64,000 nt of DNA from Sphingomonas trueperi (lineage in GTDB: Bacteria; Pseudomonadota; Alphaproteobacteria; Sphingomonadales; Sphingomonadaceae): positions 1 through 64,000 of the forward strand of contig NZ_JAATJB010000011.1 of assembly GCF_011927635.1 (NCBI RefSeq). The letters run 5' to 3'. The translations under genes were made by a program, and so were the position numbers. The notes beneath the pieces are model-generated. The model was not told the origin of the DNA. It did not search any database and saw only the letters and a program-made list of their open reading frames with translations. How positions within the stretch are numbered: position 1 is the first letter of the stretch; each line of letters starts with the position of its first letter. Shown here piece by piece: positions 18,360 through 26,867 of the stretch.

Positions 18360-20111
18360 TCAGCGCTCCAGCACGTAGCGCCCGGGGGCATCACCGAGCG
18401 GCGGATAGTTCCGTTCGGGCGCGCCCATCGACGGTGGGGCGGCCGCCTTGCCCGAGTGCGATCCAAGCCATGAACTCCATTCCGGCCACCACGACCCTTC
18501 GCGCAGCTCGGCCCGCTCCAGCCAGGTATCGGGACCTGGCGCCGGGCCATCCTGCATCCGTGTCGCGACGCGAAAGTGGCGATGAGGATGCCCGGGCTCG
18601 GAGACGATCCCGGCATTGTGGCCACCGCTCGTCAGCACGAAGCGGATCTCCGCGCCCGTCAGCATGTGGAGCTTGTGGGTCGAGCGCCACGGCGCGACGT
18701 GGTCGGTTTCCGTGCCCACCATGAAGATCGGCATGCGCAGCCCCGAGAGCGAGACCGGGTGGCCGCCGGCCTCGTAGCGCCCTTCGGCCAAGTCATTGTC
18801 GAGGAACAAGCGCCGCAGATATTGCGCGTGCATGGCATAGGGCATGCGGGTGCCGTCGGCATTCCATGCAATGAGGTCGGTCATCGGCTCGCGCTCGCCC
18901 ATGAGATAAGTCGAGAGGATGCGCGACCAGACCAGATCGTTGGATCGCAGCATCTGGAAGGCGCCGCCCATCTGACTGCTGTCGAGAAAGCCGCGCGCCC
19001 ACATCATCGCATCGATCAGGTTGATTTCCGCCTCGTCGATGAACAGGCCAAGTTCGCCCGGCTCGCTAAACTCGGTCTGGGCGGCGAACAGCGTGACGCT
19101 CGCCAGACGCTTATCTTCATCGCGCGCCATCGCGGCCGCGGTGATGGCGAGCAGCGTGCCGCCGATACAATAGCCGGCCGCGTGGATCTTCTCGGTGCCG
19201 GTAATCGCCTGGATGACATCCACGGCGGCCATCGGCCCAAGCAGGCGATAATCCTCCATGTCGAGATCGCGGTCGGCGCTGTCGGGATTGTGCCAGGAGA
19301 TGCAGAACACGGTGTAGCCCTGCCCTACCAGCCAGCGGATGAGCGAATTTTCCGGGGAGAGGTCGAGGATGTAATATTTCATGATCCATGCCGGCACGAT
19401 CAGTATCGGCTCCGGACGCACCGTCTCGGTTGCGGGCGCATATTGGATCAGTTCCATGACCCTGTTGCGAAACACGACCTTGCCAGCCGTGGCTGCGACC
19501 TTCTCGCCGACCCGATAGGCCTCCGTGCCCGCTGCGGGCTCCCCGCGTACCAGGCGTTCCAGGTCGTCGCAAAAAAATCGCGCACCCTCGACAAGGCATT
19601 GTCCTCCGGTTTCGAGGATGCGCTGCTGGAGCACGGGGTTGGTCGGGATGAAATTGGTCGGGGACACCATGTCGAGCATCTGGCGGGTCGCGAACTCGAC
19701 GATCGCTTCGTGGTGCCCGGTGACGCCGCTCACGCCGGTCGTCGCGGCATGCCACCATTGCTGCTGGAGCAGGAAGGCCTGCTCGATCAGGTCGAACGGA
19801 TGGCGCTTCCAGGCTGCGTCGGCGAAGCGCCGATCCTGGGGCAGCGGATCGATCGCCGGCTCGGGATCGCTGCCGGATGCGCTGCGCATGGCATAGTCGG
19901 CGAGCCGCATCAGCTTGCGCCCGCCCTTGGCGGCGAGCTGCAGCTGCCTGCCTGGCGAGCAGAGAATGTGCGTCCACCAGTCGGAAAAAGACTGCGCCAA
20001 AGTGGCGGGCGACTGGCCTGAAGTCAGCTGCGCGATGGCGGCGAAGCTCGACCGATCCAGCGTCGTGGCCAGACCGTCCAACGGGTCAGGGATATTGCTT
20101 CGACTCTGCAC
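18360..20111 (-). CDS. phaC: Class I-type polyhydroxyalkanoate synthase
   Basis: The enzyme polymerises (R)-3-hydroxyacyl-CoA into storage polyester. The lipase-like box GYCIGG puts the catalytic Cys at about residue 315. The Asp and His of the triad are in GTETDHVAPW and TSGGHNAGIV, and the synthase signature PAWIMKYYILDLSPENSLIRWL precedes the box. I take the GTG at 20111 as start, because AGGAG lies seven bases before it and this gives 583 residues, the usual class I length. The frame continues upstream to 20228, but the preceding hydrophobic residues seem to belong to another gene. It heads the phaC, MaoC-Pta, ackA, fabI unit. No phaA or phaB is in the window. Confidence 0.92.
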   Translation of the reverse strand: MQSRSNIPDPLDGLATTLDRSSFAAIAQLTSGQSPATLAQSFSDWWTHILCSPGRQLQLAAKGGRKLMRLADYAMRSASGSDPEPAIDPLPQDRRFADAAWKRHPFDLIEQAFLLQQQWWHAATTGVSGVTGHHEAIVEFATRQMLDMVSPTNFIPTNPVLQQRILETGGQCLVEGARFFCDDLERLVRGEPAAGTEAYRVGEKVAATAGKVVFRNRVMELIQYAPATETVRPEPILIVPAWIMKYYILDLSPENSLIRWLVGQGYTVFCISWHNPDSADRDLDMEDYRLLGPMAAVDVIQAITGTEKIHAAGYCIGGTLLAITAAAMARDEDKRLASVTLFAAQTEFSEPGELGLFIDEAEINLIDAMMWARGFLDSSQMGGAFQMLRSNDLVWSRILSTYLMGEREPMTDLIAWNADGTRMPYAMHAQYLRRLFLDNDLAEGRYEAGGHPVSLSGLRMPIFMVGTETDHVAPWRSTHKLHMLTGAEIRFVLTSGGHNAGIVSEPGHPHRHFRVATRMQDGPAPGPDTWLERAELREGSWWPEWSSWLGSHSGKAAAPPSMGAPERNYPPLGDAPGRYVLER

Positions 20112-20166
20112 ATTTTCGCTCCTGCTGCGGTGCAACAAGCCCTGAAGCGCAGGAAGCCTCTGCGCA

Positions 20167-20184
20167 CTCCGTAGTCCTACGGAG
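20167..20184. promoter_or_regulatory. Perfect palindrome upstream of phaC
   Basis: CTCCGTAG-TC-CTACGGAG is a perfect 8-2-8 inverted repeat 56 bases before the phaC GTG. Its GTA-N4-TAC core also occurs before the N-ATPase operon. It could bind a dimeric LuxR/NarL-type regulator such as FixJ or form an mRNA hairpin. The protein is unknown. Confidence 0.4.
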
Positions 20185-20269
20185 GGATTGCCTCGCATAT
20201 GCCAGCCCCAGAAGTCAGAGCTCAGCACGACATTGCTGTATGAAAAGCGGCCAAATACGATCAGGAGGC

Positions 20270-20491
20270 TCAGTGCGGTCGCACGGGCGAGCCAGCTATC
20301 CCGCCGAACCAGTCCCGCAATACCGGCGAAAGGGTCTGCGGGTTGCCGCCGATATGGCGAAGATCCTCCGCCAGCAGTGGCGGGCGGACTGCGAGGAAAT
20401 ATATCGCGAGGCCCGTCGTGAGAATGCCAAGTGCGATCAGCACCCCGGCCGCCAGAGCGGGTCTGGTCCGAGAGGCGGCCGGCGCTAACAT
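20270..20491 (-). CDS. Small membrane protein, possibly frameshifted
   Basis: A 73-residue protein with one clear membrane helix (PALAAGVLIALGILTTGLAIYFLAV) and the segment RPPLLAEDLRHIG. Its ATG overlaps the merR stop (ATGTTAG), so it is the third gene of the copA-merR unit. The ending GIAGSPVRPH looks unnatural. A second hydrophobic stretch (LARATALSLLIVFGRFSYSNVVL) follows directly in another frame toward 20200, so a single frameshift near 20290 may have split a longer two-helix or multi-helix protein. No function can be assigned; coupling to copper genes suggests a role in metal response. Confidence 0.5.
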   Translation of the reverse strand: MLAPAASRTRPALAAGVLIALGILTTGLAIYFLAVRPPLLAEDLRHIGGNPQTLSPVLRDWFGGIAGSPVRPH

Positions 20492-20883
20492 TTTCTGTCG
20501 AGACTCAGTTCGGCGATGATGGGACAATCTGGCCGCTCGTCGCCATGACAGCGCTCGGCGAGATCGACGAGGGTCTCGCGCAGTGTCGTCAGCGCTTCGG
20601 CCTTGCGCTGCAATTCCTCCGCCCGCGCCAACGCGACCCGCTTTACATCGGCGCTGCTGCGGCCCGTGTCGGCCCACAGGCCGAGCAGGGTCCGGATCTC
20701 CTCGATCGGAAAACCGAGATCGCGGGCATTGGCGATGAACCGCAGGCGATGGAGGTCACTCTCGCCATAGTCGCGATAACCCGCTCCCCGGCGCGGCGGC
20801 GCCGGGATGAGGCCGATCTTCTCATAATGGCGGATCATCCGCTCCGAGACCCCGCTTTGCTTCGACGCCTCCCCGATGTTCAC
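20485..20883 (-). CDS. CueR-like MerR-family metal-responsive regulator
   Basis: A 132-residue MerR-family activator. The N-terminal winged helix starts [21 protein letters not shown] and continues [19 protein letters not shown]. The dimerisation helix follows, then the metal-binding loop with two cysteines eight positions apart in [12 protein letters not shown], the CueR pattern for monovalent Cu/Ag. A short tail ends in Cys. Translation begins at GTG overlapping the copA stop (GTGA), so it is co-expressed with the ATPase it probably controls. The MerR-type promoter before copA (23263-23293) is its likely target and would make an autoregulatory loop. Confidence 0.88.
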   Translation of the reverse strand: MNIGEASKQSGVSERMIRHYEKIGLIPAPPRRGAGYRDYGESDLHRLRFIANARDLGFPIEEIRTLLGLWADTGRSSADVKRVALARAEELQRKAEALTTLRETLVDLAERCHGDERPDCPIIAELSLDRKC

Positions 20884-23237
20884 AGCGCTTTCCGGTTGAG
20901 GCGCAGCGCGTTGGTGACCACGCTGACCGAGGAGAGCGCCATGGCGGCGGCCGCGATGATCGGCGAGAGCAGGATGCCGAACAGCGGATAGAGCGCGCCC
21001 GCCGCCACCGGCACCCCGGCGACATTGTAGATGAAGGCGAAGACCAGGTTCTGGCGGATGTTGGACATGGTCGCCTGGCTCAGCCGCCGTGCCCGCACGA
21101 TGCCCATGAGATCGCCCTTGAGCAGCGTCACGCCCGCGCTCTCGATCGCGACGTCGGTGCCCGAGCCCATGGCAATACCGACATCGGCGGCAGCCAGTGC
21201 GGGGGCGTCGTTGACCCCGTCGCCGGCCATCGCCACCACGCGCCCCTCGCTTTTCAACCGCGCGACGACGGCACTCTTCTGGTCGGGCAGTACCTCGGCT
21301 TCGACATCGTCAATGCCGAGCCGCCTTGCCACCGCCTCTGCTGTGGTGCGGTTGTCGCCGGTCAACATCACCACGCGAATGCCTTCGGCCTTGAGTGCGG
21401 CCAGGGCCTCCGGCGTCGTCTGCTTCACGGGATCGGCGATTGCAAAGGCGCCGCCGACGGTGCCGTCGACGCCGATGAAGATCGCGGTGGCGCCATCCCG
21501 GCGCAGGGCGTCGGCCTGCTCCGCCAGCGCGTCGGTTGCTATGCCCTCTTCCGAGAGGAACCGCGCATTACCGAGCACGATCCGGCGGCCGTCGACGGTG
21601 CCGAGCGCGCCGCGTCCGGTGGGGGAATCGAAGTCGGTGACGTCGCTCGTGGGGATGCCGCGATCCTTGGCGGCCTCGACGATCGCCAGCGCGAGCGGAT
21701 GCTCGGAGGCCCGCTCGACCGAGGCGGCAAGCCGCAGCAGTTCGGCTTCGTCGAAGCCGGGCGCCGGCACGATCTGGGTGACGGCAGGCCGGCCTTCGGT
21801 CAGCGTGCCGGTCTTGTCGACGACGAGCGTGTCGACTTTTTCCATATGCTCGAGCGCTTCGGCATTCTTGATGAGGACGCCGAGCCCGGCGCCGCGGCCA
21901 ACCCCGACCATGATCGACATCGGCGTGGCGAGACCCAGTGCGCAGGGACAGGCGATGATCAGCACGGCGACCGCCGCAACCAGCCCGTAGGCGAAGCGCG
22001 GCTCGGGGCCCCAGATGCCCCAGGCGATGAACGCGACCACCGCGACCGCGATGACCACGGGCACGAACCAGCCCGACACCTGATCGGCCATGCGCTGGAT
22101 CGGCGCGCGCGAGCGCTGCGCCTCGGCGACCATCTGGACGATGCGCGCCAGCATGGTGTCCCGGCCAACCTTGTCGGCGACGATAACGAGCGCGCCGGTC
22201 TGGTTGAGCGTGCCGCCGATCACCGTGTCGGCCTTGGCCTTGGTGACGGGCATGGACTCACCGGTGACCATCGACTCGTCGAGCGAGGAACGGCCGTCCT
22301 CGACCACGCCATCGACCGGCACCTTCTCGCCGGGACGCACACGCAGGCGGTCGCCGACCGCAACGAGATCGAGGCTGATTTCCTCTTCACTGCCATCGGA
22401 ACCGATCCGGCGCGCGGTCTTTGGCGCAAGGTTAAGCAGCGCCTTGATCGCGCCCGAGGTCCGCTCGCGCGCGCGCAGTTCGAGCATCTGGCCGAGCAGC
22501 ACGAGGACAGTGATCACCGCGGCCGCCTCGAAATAGACGGCAACCATGCCGTCCTCTCCGCGGAAGGCGGGCGGGAACAGCTGGGGCGCGAGCGTCGCGA
22601 CGACGCTGTAGATCCAGGCGACCCCGGTCCCCATCGCGATCAGGGTGAACATGTTGAGGTTGCGGGTCTTGAGCGAGGCCCAGCCACGCTCGAAGAAGGG
22701 CCAGCCCGCCCAGAGCACGACGGGTGTCGCCAGCACGAACTGGATCCATACCGAGATCGACATCGGCACGAGGCGATGGATCGCGGGAAAGAGATGCGCG
22801 CCCATCTCGAGGATCAGCACCGGGAGGGCCAGCATCAGGCCGACCCGGAAGCGCCGTGTGAAATCGACCAGCTCATGGCTGGGGCCGCTGTCGGCAGTCA
22901 CGGTCGCGGGCTCGAGCGCCATGCCGCAGATCGGACAGGATCCGGGATGGTCCTGCCGGATCTCTGGATGCATCGGGCAGGTCCAGATCGTGCCTTCGGG
23001 CGCCGCGACCGGCGGCGCTGGCGGGCCGAGATAGCGCTCGGGATCGGCGATGAATTTGGTCCGGCAGCCCGCGCTACAGAAATGATAGCGTTCACCGCCA
23101 TGCTCGGCTTGATGCGCCGTGGTCGCCGGGTCGACGGTCATGCCGCAGACCGGGTCCTTGACGCCGGTCGCCGCTTTCGCGGCGCTGTGGCCGCCGCAGC
23201 AACCGCCGCCATGCGCCGCTCCATGTGTCTCGTTCAT
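20880..23237 (-). CDS. copA: Copper-translocating P1B-type ATPase
   Basis: A P1B ATPase of 785 residues that exports monovalent copper (and probably silver) from the cytoplasm. In order it has a His/Cys-rich start (GGGCCGGH), a YHS domain ([11 protein letters not shown] ... HFCSAGC), a second metal-binding motif ([22 protein letters not shown]) instead of the usual CxxC HMA repeats, eight membrane helices with the CPC motif in [12 protein letters not shown], the TGES actuator loop, the phosphorylation site DKTGTLT, the SEHPLA motif and [11 protein letters not shown] chose the ATG at 23237 because AAAGGAG lies nine bases before it. A MerR promoter stands 26-56 bases upstream, and the merR gene overlaps the 3' end. 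Confidence 0.95.
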   Translation of the reverse strand: MNETHGAAHGGGCCGGHSAAKAATGVKDPVCGMTVDPATTAHQAEHGGERYHFCSAGCRTKFIADPERYLGPPAPPVAAPEGTIWTCPMHPEIRQDHPGSCPICGMALEPATVTADSGPSHELVDFTRRFRVGLMLALPVLILEMGAHLFPAIHRLVPMSISVWIQFVLATPVVLWAGWPFFERGWASLKTRNLNMFTLIAMGTGVAWIYSVVATLAPQLFPPAFRGEDGMVAVYFEAAAVITVLVLLGQMLELRARERTSGAIKALLNLAPKTARRIGSDGSEEEISLDLVAVGDRLRVRPGEKVPVDGVVEDGRSSLDESMVTGESMPVTKAKADTVIGGTLNQTGALVIVADKVGRDTMLARIVQMVAEAQRSRAPIQRMADQVSGWFVPVVIAVAVVAFIAWGIWGPEPRFAYGLVAAVAVLIIACPCALGLATPMSIMVGVGRGAGLGVLIKNAEALEHMEKVDTLVVDKTGTLTEGRPAVTQIVPAPGFDEAELLRLAASVERASEHPLALAIVEAAKDRGIPTSDVTDFDSPTGRGALGTVDGRRIVLGNARFLSEEGIATDALAEQADALRRDGATAIFIGVDGTVGGAFAIADPVKQTTPEALAALKAEGIRVVMLTGDNRTTAEAVARRLGIDDVEAEVLPDQKSAVVARLKSEGRVVAMAGDGVNDAPALAAADVGIAMGSGTDVAIESAGVTLLKGDLMGIVRARRLSQATMSNIRQNLVFAFIYNVAGVPVAAGALYPLFGILLSPIIAAAAMALSSVSVVTNALRLNRKAL

Positions 23238-23262
23238 CGCCTTGCTCCTTTCGACGCCTGAC

Positions 23263-23293
23263 GATCTAGGGTCTGACACCGTGTCAGGGTCAA
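23263..23293 (-). promoter_or_regulatory. MerR/CueR-type promoter of copA
   Basis: On the minus strand TTGACC (23293-23288) and TAGATC (23268-23263) are separated by exactly 19 bases containing the dyad CTGACAC-GGTGTCAG. This is the stretched, dyad-centred promoter used by MerR-family activators. The octamer ATACGTAA (23293-23300, plus strand) abuts the -35 element. Transcription would start about 20 bases before the copA ATG. Confidence 0.85.
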
Positions 23294-23344
23294 TACGTAA
23301 TCGCCTAAGCGGACAAATCGGCGGGCCCGTTCGCCTGGCCGCCA

Positions 23345-24031
23345 TCAGCCAAGGTCATTGGCAACCGTAAGGCCGTGGTCCTGCGCCGGTCGATGCGCCG
23401 TAAACAAGTCGATCGCGCCGGTGATGGTCAAAAGCCGAAACGTCTCGGCCACATGCCTGAAGCCGGCCGCCGCGATCAGGCCGGGGAGCACGCCGTCGGC
23501 ATTGGGCCGGGTATCATCGATGCCATCGAGCCGCTGCACGGTCAGGCGGAAGGCAAGCCGCATGAAACCCTGCTGGCGGCCATAATCGGCGATCACCAGG
23601 CGCCCACCCGGGCGCAGCATGGCGAACATGGCGCGCAGGATGGCGCGCAGGGTTGCCGCCTTCTCCCTGACCGGCATCTGATGCAGCACGAGACTCGACA
23701 CGACAGCGTCGGCGGTACCCGGGGCCACGTCCCTGGCAAATCCCTGACGCCAGTCGATATCGGCCCGCCGCACAGCGGCCTTGTGCCGCGCGATGTCGAG
23801 CGCCTCGGCATCGGGATCGAGACCGATCACCTGCGTCCTGGGCTCGGCTTGCTTGAGCATCAGCGCGAAGCTGCCGGTGCCACAGCCGACGTCGACGACC
23901 GTCTCACCGGCTTTGGGCGCCAGGGCGGCGAGCATGGCGGCACGCCACCGCTTCTCCCGCGTCCACAGGCGGATCGCGCGATCATAGTCTTTCGTCGATC
24001 CGGTCCCGAGCGGCGGGGTGTAGGATTGCAT
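23345..24031 (-). CDS. Class I SAM-dependent methyltransferase
   Basis: A soluble 228-residue methyltransferase. The SAM-binding motif I reads [17 protein letters not shown] and is followed by an acidic motif II ([11 protein letters not shown]), the [13 protein letters not shown] region and [13 protein letters not shown]. The substrate cannot be read from sequence. It resembles UbiE/Methyltransf_25-type enzymes. It is the last gene of the leftward copC-copD unit, 36 bases after copD, and is a recurrent companion of copD in sphingomonad copper clusters as far as I know. A role in copper stress is inferred from position only. Confidence 0.8.
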   Translation of the reverse strand: MQSYTPPLGTGSTKDYDRAIRLWTREKRWRAAMLAALAPKAGETVVDVGCGTGSFALMLKQAEPRTQVIGLDPDAEALDIARHKAAVRRADIDWRQGFARDVAPGTADAVVSSLVLHQMPVREKAATLRAILRAMFAMLRPGGRLVIADYGRQQGFMRLAFRLTVQRLDGIDDTRPNADGVLPGLIAAAGFRHVAETFRLLTITGAIDLFTAHRPAQDHGLTVANDLG

Positions 24032-24067
24032 TGGCTTCTCCCAACGCGAGGCGTCCGAAACGATAAG

Positions 24068-25012
24068 CTACATCGACATGGGCGGCGATAGTGTCCCCAG
24101 CCAGGCGACGAGCCCGAGAATGACGATCGCAAGACCGCCTTCGACGACGAGGCTCGCGCGCAGCAGCGCCTGCGCCCGTGGCGCGTCCTCTTCCTCGATC
24201 GCCTGCGCAAGTGCCGGGGTCAGGCGATAACGGTTGAGCGCGGCCAGGCCCAGCATGCCGGCGAACAGCAGCAGCTTGGCGATGAGCAGCAGGCCGTAGG
24301 TCGACTGCCCGAGCGAGGCGATGTTGCCCGGACCGACGAGGAACCAGCCGTTCACCGTCCCGGTCAGGATCAGCAGGGCGACGATGATCGTGCCGACGAG
24401 GGAGAAGCCCCGCAACGCTTCCTCGGCGAGCGTGACCCGGTCCATGTCTTGAGCGGCGAGATCGTCGGTTGCGAGCCTGGGAAGTACCAGCGCGAGGAAT
24501 GCGGCAAGCGCGCCGACCCAGGCGCCGGCGGCGAGCAGATGGATGAGATCGGCCCCCAGTTGCAGCCAGCCCGCCTCGCCTTCGCCAGCCGCGCCATGCC
24601 CACTCCAGGCGAGGGTCGCGAGTGCGACCGCGCCTGCCAGAGTGGAGGCGATGAAGGCAGGACGGGATTGCCGGCGATAGAAGGGGATGGAGAGCAGAAG
24701 AACGAGGAGCGCGACGAGGCGCGCCTTCAGCGCCGTTCCCATGGACGTGCCGTTGAACAGCTCTGCGACCATGGAAAGATCAGGCTGGGTGAGCGGCAGC
24801 CCGGTCATGGCCGCTGCCTGCAACGCGAACCCCAGCGCCGACAGCAGGAGGGCGAGACAGGCGAGACCGGCCACCATTGCTACCATCGGCAGATGCCGCT
24901 GTACCATCCGGCCGCCGCCGGGCGCATAGAGCGCGAACAGCGGCAGGCCGAACAACAGGCCGAGATCGACGTAGAGCGCCCAGCGGACGGCGACGAGTGC
25001 CACGTCGTTCAT
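24068..25012 (-). CDS. copD: CopD inner-membrane copper protein
   Basis: A 314-residue polytopic membrane protein with about eight hydrophobic helices. The central stretch LIHLLAAGAWVGALAAFLALVLPRL is the CopD signature, in which the conserved His and Trp lie in a membrane helix. CopD works with periplasmic CopC and is thought to move copper across the inner membrane. The ATG lies five bases after the copC stop, so they are co-translated. Expression is probably driven by the GGGG-N13-TGCGTATT promoter before copC. Confidence 0.9.
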   Translation of the reverse strand: MNDVALVAVRWALYVDLGLLFGLPLFALYAPGGGRMVQRHLPMVAMVAGLACLALLLSALGFALQAAAMTGLPLTQPDLSMVAELFNGTSMGTALKARLVALLVLLLSIPFYRRQSRPAFIASTLAGAVALATLAWSGHGAAGEGEAGWLQLGADLIHLLAAGAWVGALAAFLALVLPRLATDDLAAQDMDRVTLAEEALRGFSLVGTIIVALLILTGTVNGWFLVGPGNIASLGQSTYGLLLIAKLLLFAGMLGLAALNRYRLTPALAQAIEEEDAPRAQALLRASLVVEGGLAIVILGLVAWLGTLSPPMSM

Positions 25013-25016
25013 GGCG

Positions 25017-25394
25017 TCACTTGACGGTAAAGGCGAGATTGCCCTGGATGCGGTGCGTGTCGGTCGAGACGACGTGCCAGGCGACCTGATAGCTGCCCGC
25101 CATGAGCGGCTTGGCGAGCGTCAGCACGAGCGTCTTGTCGCCTTCGACGGACGTCTTGAAGCCGGTTACCGCCATGCGGTGGTTGGGCATGCCGGGCATG
25201 CCGGTCATCACGATCTCGGCGCCCGACAGCTTCGGCATCAGACCTTCACTGAAGGTGAGCGTTATACGCGACGGCGCCGGGACGCTGGCGTTGGCGGCGG
25301 GCGTCGAGGACACGAGCTTGGGATGGGCGTAGGCCGGAGCCGAAACACTCAGGCCGACGGCGGCGATGGCTGCGAGCGGCGAAAAGAAGCGCAT
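25017..25394 (-). CDS. copC: CopC periplasmic copper-binding protein
   Basis: A 125-residue exported protein. A Sec signal peptide ends at AYA, leaving His as residue 1 of the mature protein (HPKLVSSTPAANASVPAP), the amino-terminal copper ligand of CopC. The Met-rich loop MTGMPGMPNHRM and the C-terminal HVVSTDTHRIQGNLAFTV complete the fold. It is a beta-barrel copper carrier in the periplasm. The gene starts with GGAG before the ATG and is the first of copC-copD-methyltransferase, divergent from the CnrYXH-like operon. Confidence 0.93.
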   Translation of the reverse strand: MRFFSPLAAIAAVGLSVSAPAYAHPKLVSSTPAANASVPAPSRITLTFSEGLMPKLSGAEIVMTGMPGMPNHRMAVTGFKTSVEGDKTLVLTLAKPLMAGSYQVAWHVVSTDTHRIQGNLAFTVK

Positions 25395-25424
25395 TTGGAC
25401 ATTCTCCTGTCAGTGACATGAGAG

Positions 25425-25449
25425 AATACGCAGCTGCAGCCTGCACCCC
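25425..25449 (-). promoter_or_regulatory. GGGG-N13-TGCGTATT promoter of copC (putative ECF-sigma type)
   Basis: On the minus strand GGGG (25449-25446) and TGCGTATT (25432-25425) are exactly 13 bases apart, 31 bases before the copC ATG. The same block with identical spacing precedes the divergent anti-sigma-like gene and the multicopper oxidase gene. I infer recognition by the nearby CnrH-like sigma factor. Confidence 0.6.
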
Positions 25450-25478
25450 TCTCAAATTTCTTTTCTGTTCCGAGCCAA

Positions 25479-25503
25479 GGGGTCGTGGGCCAGAATGCGT
25501 ATT
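25479..25503 (+). promoter_or_regulatory. GGGG-N13-TGCGTATT promoter of the CnrYXH-like operon
   Basis: GGGG at 25479-25482 and TGCGTATT at 25496-25503, separated by 13 bases, lie 25 bases before the first gene of the signalling operon. With the copies at 25425-25449 and 26801-26825 this forms a three-member set, suggesting autoregulation by the encoded ECF sigma factor. Confidence 0.6.
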
Positions 25504-25527
25504 GTGAAGAGAAGACGGAGAAACATC

Positions 25528-25800
25528 ATGGACCACCTCGACGACATGCTCAGCCGGTTGCGGGAAGCGCCGCTCGATCCCCGGCTTGCCGGGCTGGACA
25601 GCCGCGTCATGGCCGAGATCGCCCGGCTCCAGGCCATGCCCCGCCTGAGCGCCACGACATTCGGTATCGCCGCGGCAGCAGCCTTGTTCCTGGGAATTGC
25701 CGGCTCGGCCGTGCCTGTGCGGTCGACCGAAGCCGGGCCGATATCGCCCTTTAACGCGCGGCTCGCGCTCGCTCCTTCGACGCTGCTGAGTTCACAATGA
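25528..25800 (+). CDS. CnrY-like membrane anti-sigma factor
   Basis: A 90-residue protein with a cytoplasmic N-terminal half (MDHLDDMLSRLREAPLDPRLAGLD), one membrane helix (TTFGIAAAAALFLGIAGSAV, about residues 43-62) and a short periplasmic tail. CnrY of Cupriavidus has this size and topology and holds the sigma factor CnrH inactive through its N-terminal helix. Sequence identity to CnrY is not obvious; the call rests on size, topology and the following CnrX- and CnrH-like genes. The ATG at 25528 has GGAG eight bases upstream, and the stop overlaps the next ATG. Confidence 0.65.
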   Translation: MDHLDDMLSRLREAPLDPRLAGLDSRVMAEIARLQAMPRLSATTFGIAAAAALFLGIAGSAVPVRSTEAGPISPFNARLALAPSTLLSSQ

Positions 25801-26237
25801 TGCGCGACCGCCGGCTCCTGCTCCTCGTCCTGCTGACCTTTGCCGCGGCGATCGCCGGTGTGGTCATCGGCCGCGTCTATGTGGTTCCGGTGCGCCCGGT
25901 CGAAAATGAGTTGCACGACCTGCTCCATCGCGATCTGAAGCTGGACACCGCGCAACATAGCCGTCTCGAGACGATCGAGAAGAACTATGCGATCCGGCGT
26001 CAGGCACTGGAGGCCGAACTGCGCGCCGATAACGCGCGGCTCGCCGAGGCGATCGAGGCGGAGCATGGCTATGGTCCTCGGGTTGCAGGGGCGGTGGATC
26101 GCTCGCACCAGGCGATGGGCGCGCTGCAGAAGGAAACACTCGAGCATATCTTCGCGATGCGGGCCGTGCTGCGCCCGGATCAGACGGACAAGTTCGACGA
26201 CGCCGTGGTGAAAGCGCTGACGGCCAAGTCCAAATGA
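25797..26237 (+). CDS. CnrX-like periplasmic heavy-metal sensor
   Basis: A 146-residue membrane-anchored periplasmic sensor with an N-terminal helix (LLLLVLLTFAAAIAGVVIG) and a long helical domain. His40-x3-His44 (ELHDLLHRDL) and His117-x3-Met121 (LEHIFAMRAV) match in position and spacing the CnrX metal ligands His42, His46, His119 and Met123. CnrX senses Ni/Co and releases the anti-sigma factor CnrY; here the surrounding genes point to copper. The stop overlaps the sigma factor ATG (ATGA). Length matches CnrX (148 residues). Confidence 0.82.
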   Translation: MMRDRRLLLLVLLTFAAAIAGVVIGRVYVVPVRPVENELHDLLHRDLKLDTAQHSRLETIEKNYAIRRQALEAELRADNARLAEAIEAEHGYGPRVAGAVDRSHQAMGALQKETLEHIFAMRAVLRPDQTDKFDDAVVKALTAKSK

Positions 26238-26800
26238 CCGCGTGCCTCCCCGACTGCTCGGACGGGGAGCTCGCGGCTCTGGCGCTTGGAGGCCGGCAAG
26301 CGGCCTATGGCGAGCTGGTCCGCCGGCATCAGGGCTGGGTGCACCGCCTCGTGCGCAGCCATGTCGGGAACCGCGACGAAGCGCTCGACGTGACCCAGGC
26401 AAGCTTCGTCGCCGCCTTCGCCGCACTCAACCGCTATGACGCTGCGCGACCTTTTCCGGTCTGGATGTCGCGGATCGTCATCAACAAATGCCATGACTGG
26501 CGCCGCCGCCGCGCGGTCCGCAACTTCTTCTCCCACGCGCTGGCGCTGGGGGAAGCCGAACATGTCGTCGACGAGGCGCCACTACCCGACCAGGCGATCG
26601 GCGCCGAGCAGCAGCTGGCAGAGGCCATGAAAGCGATCGCCGCCCTGCCCGCATCGCTCAAGGACACGCTCGTCTTGCGGACGATCGATGAGAAATCGGA
26701 AGCCGAAACCGCCGAGATTCTCGGCATCTCCCAGAAGGCGGTCGAAACACGCCTCTACCGCGCCCGGGCGCGCCTCGCGGAAATTTTGAAGAAAGTTTGA
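26234..26800 (+). CDS. ECF sigma factor, CnrH-like
   Basis: A 188-residue extracytoplasmic-function sigma factor. Region 2 reads YGELVRRHQGWVHRLVRSHVGNRDEALDVTQASFVAAFAAL with the typical DEALDVTQ motif. Region 4 includes LKDTLVLRTIDEKSEAETAEILGISQKAVETRLYRARARL for -35 recognition. It is the third gene of a CnrY-X-H-like unit, each overlapping the next by four bases. Its own operon, copC and the multicopper oxidase share a GGGG-N13-TGCGTATT promoter, which I infer to be its target. One copy begins at the base after its own stop codon. Confidence 0.88.
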   Translation: MTACLPDCSDGELAALALGGRQAAYGELVRRHQGWVHRLVRSHVGNRDEALDVTQASFVAAFAALNRYDAARPFPVWMSRIVINKCHDWRRRRAVRNFFSHALALGEAEHVVDEAPLPDQAIGAEQQLAEAMKAIAALPASLKDTLVLRTIDEKSEAETAEILGISQKAVETRLYRARARLAEILKKV

Positions 26801-26825
26801 GGGGCACGCGGGCGGGCTGCGTATT
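26801..26825 (+). promoter_or_regulatory. GGGG-N13-TGCGTATT promoter of the multicopper oxidase operon
   Basis: GGGG (26801-26804) directly follows the sigma-factor stop, and TGCGTATT (26818-26825) lies 13 bases later, 43 bases before the oxidase ATG. It shares TTTGA before the GGGG with the copC copy. This is the third member of the set. Confidence 0.6.
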
Positions 26826-26867
26826 TCCAGTAGGCCCGCCCTCTTTCCGCAAGCTGAGACAAACCGA

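Noticed and set aside
21699..23261. A 520-codon open frame opposite the copper P-type ATPase gene
   Set aside because: It is an open antisense frame caused by high GC and codon bias. Its translation is Arg/His/Asp-rich with no domain, while the opposite strand encodes a textbook ATPase.
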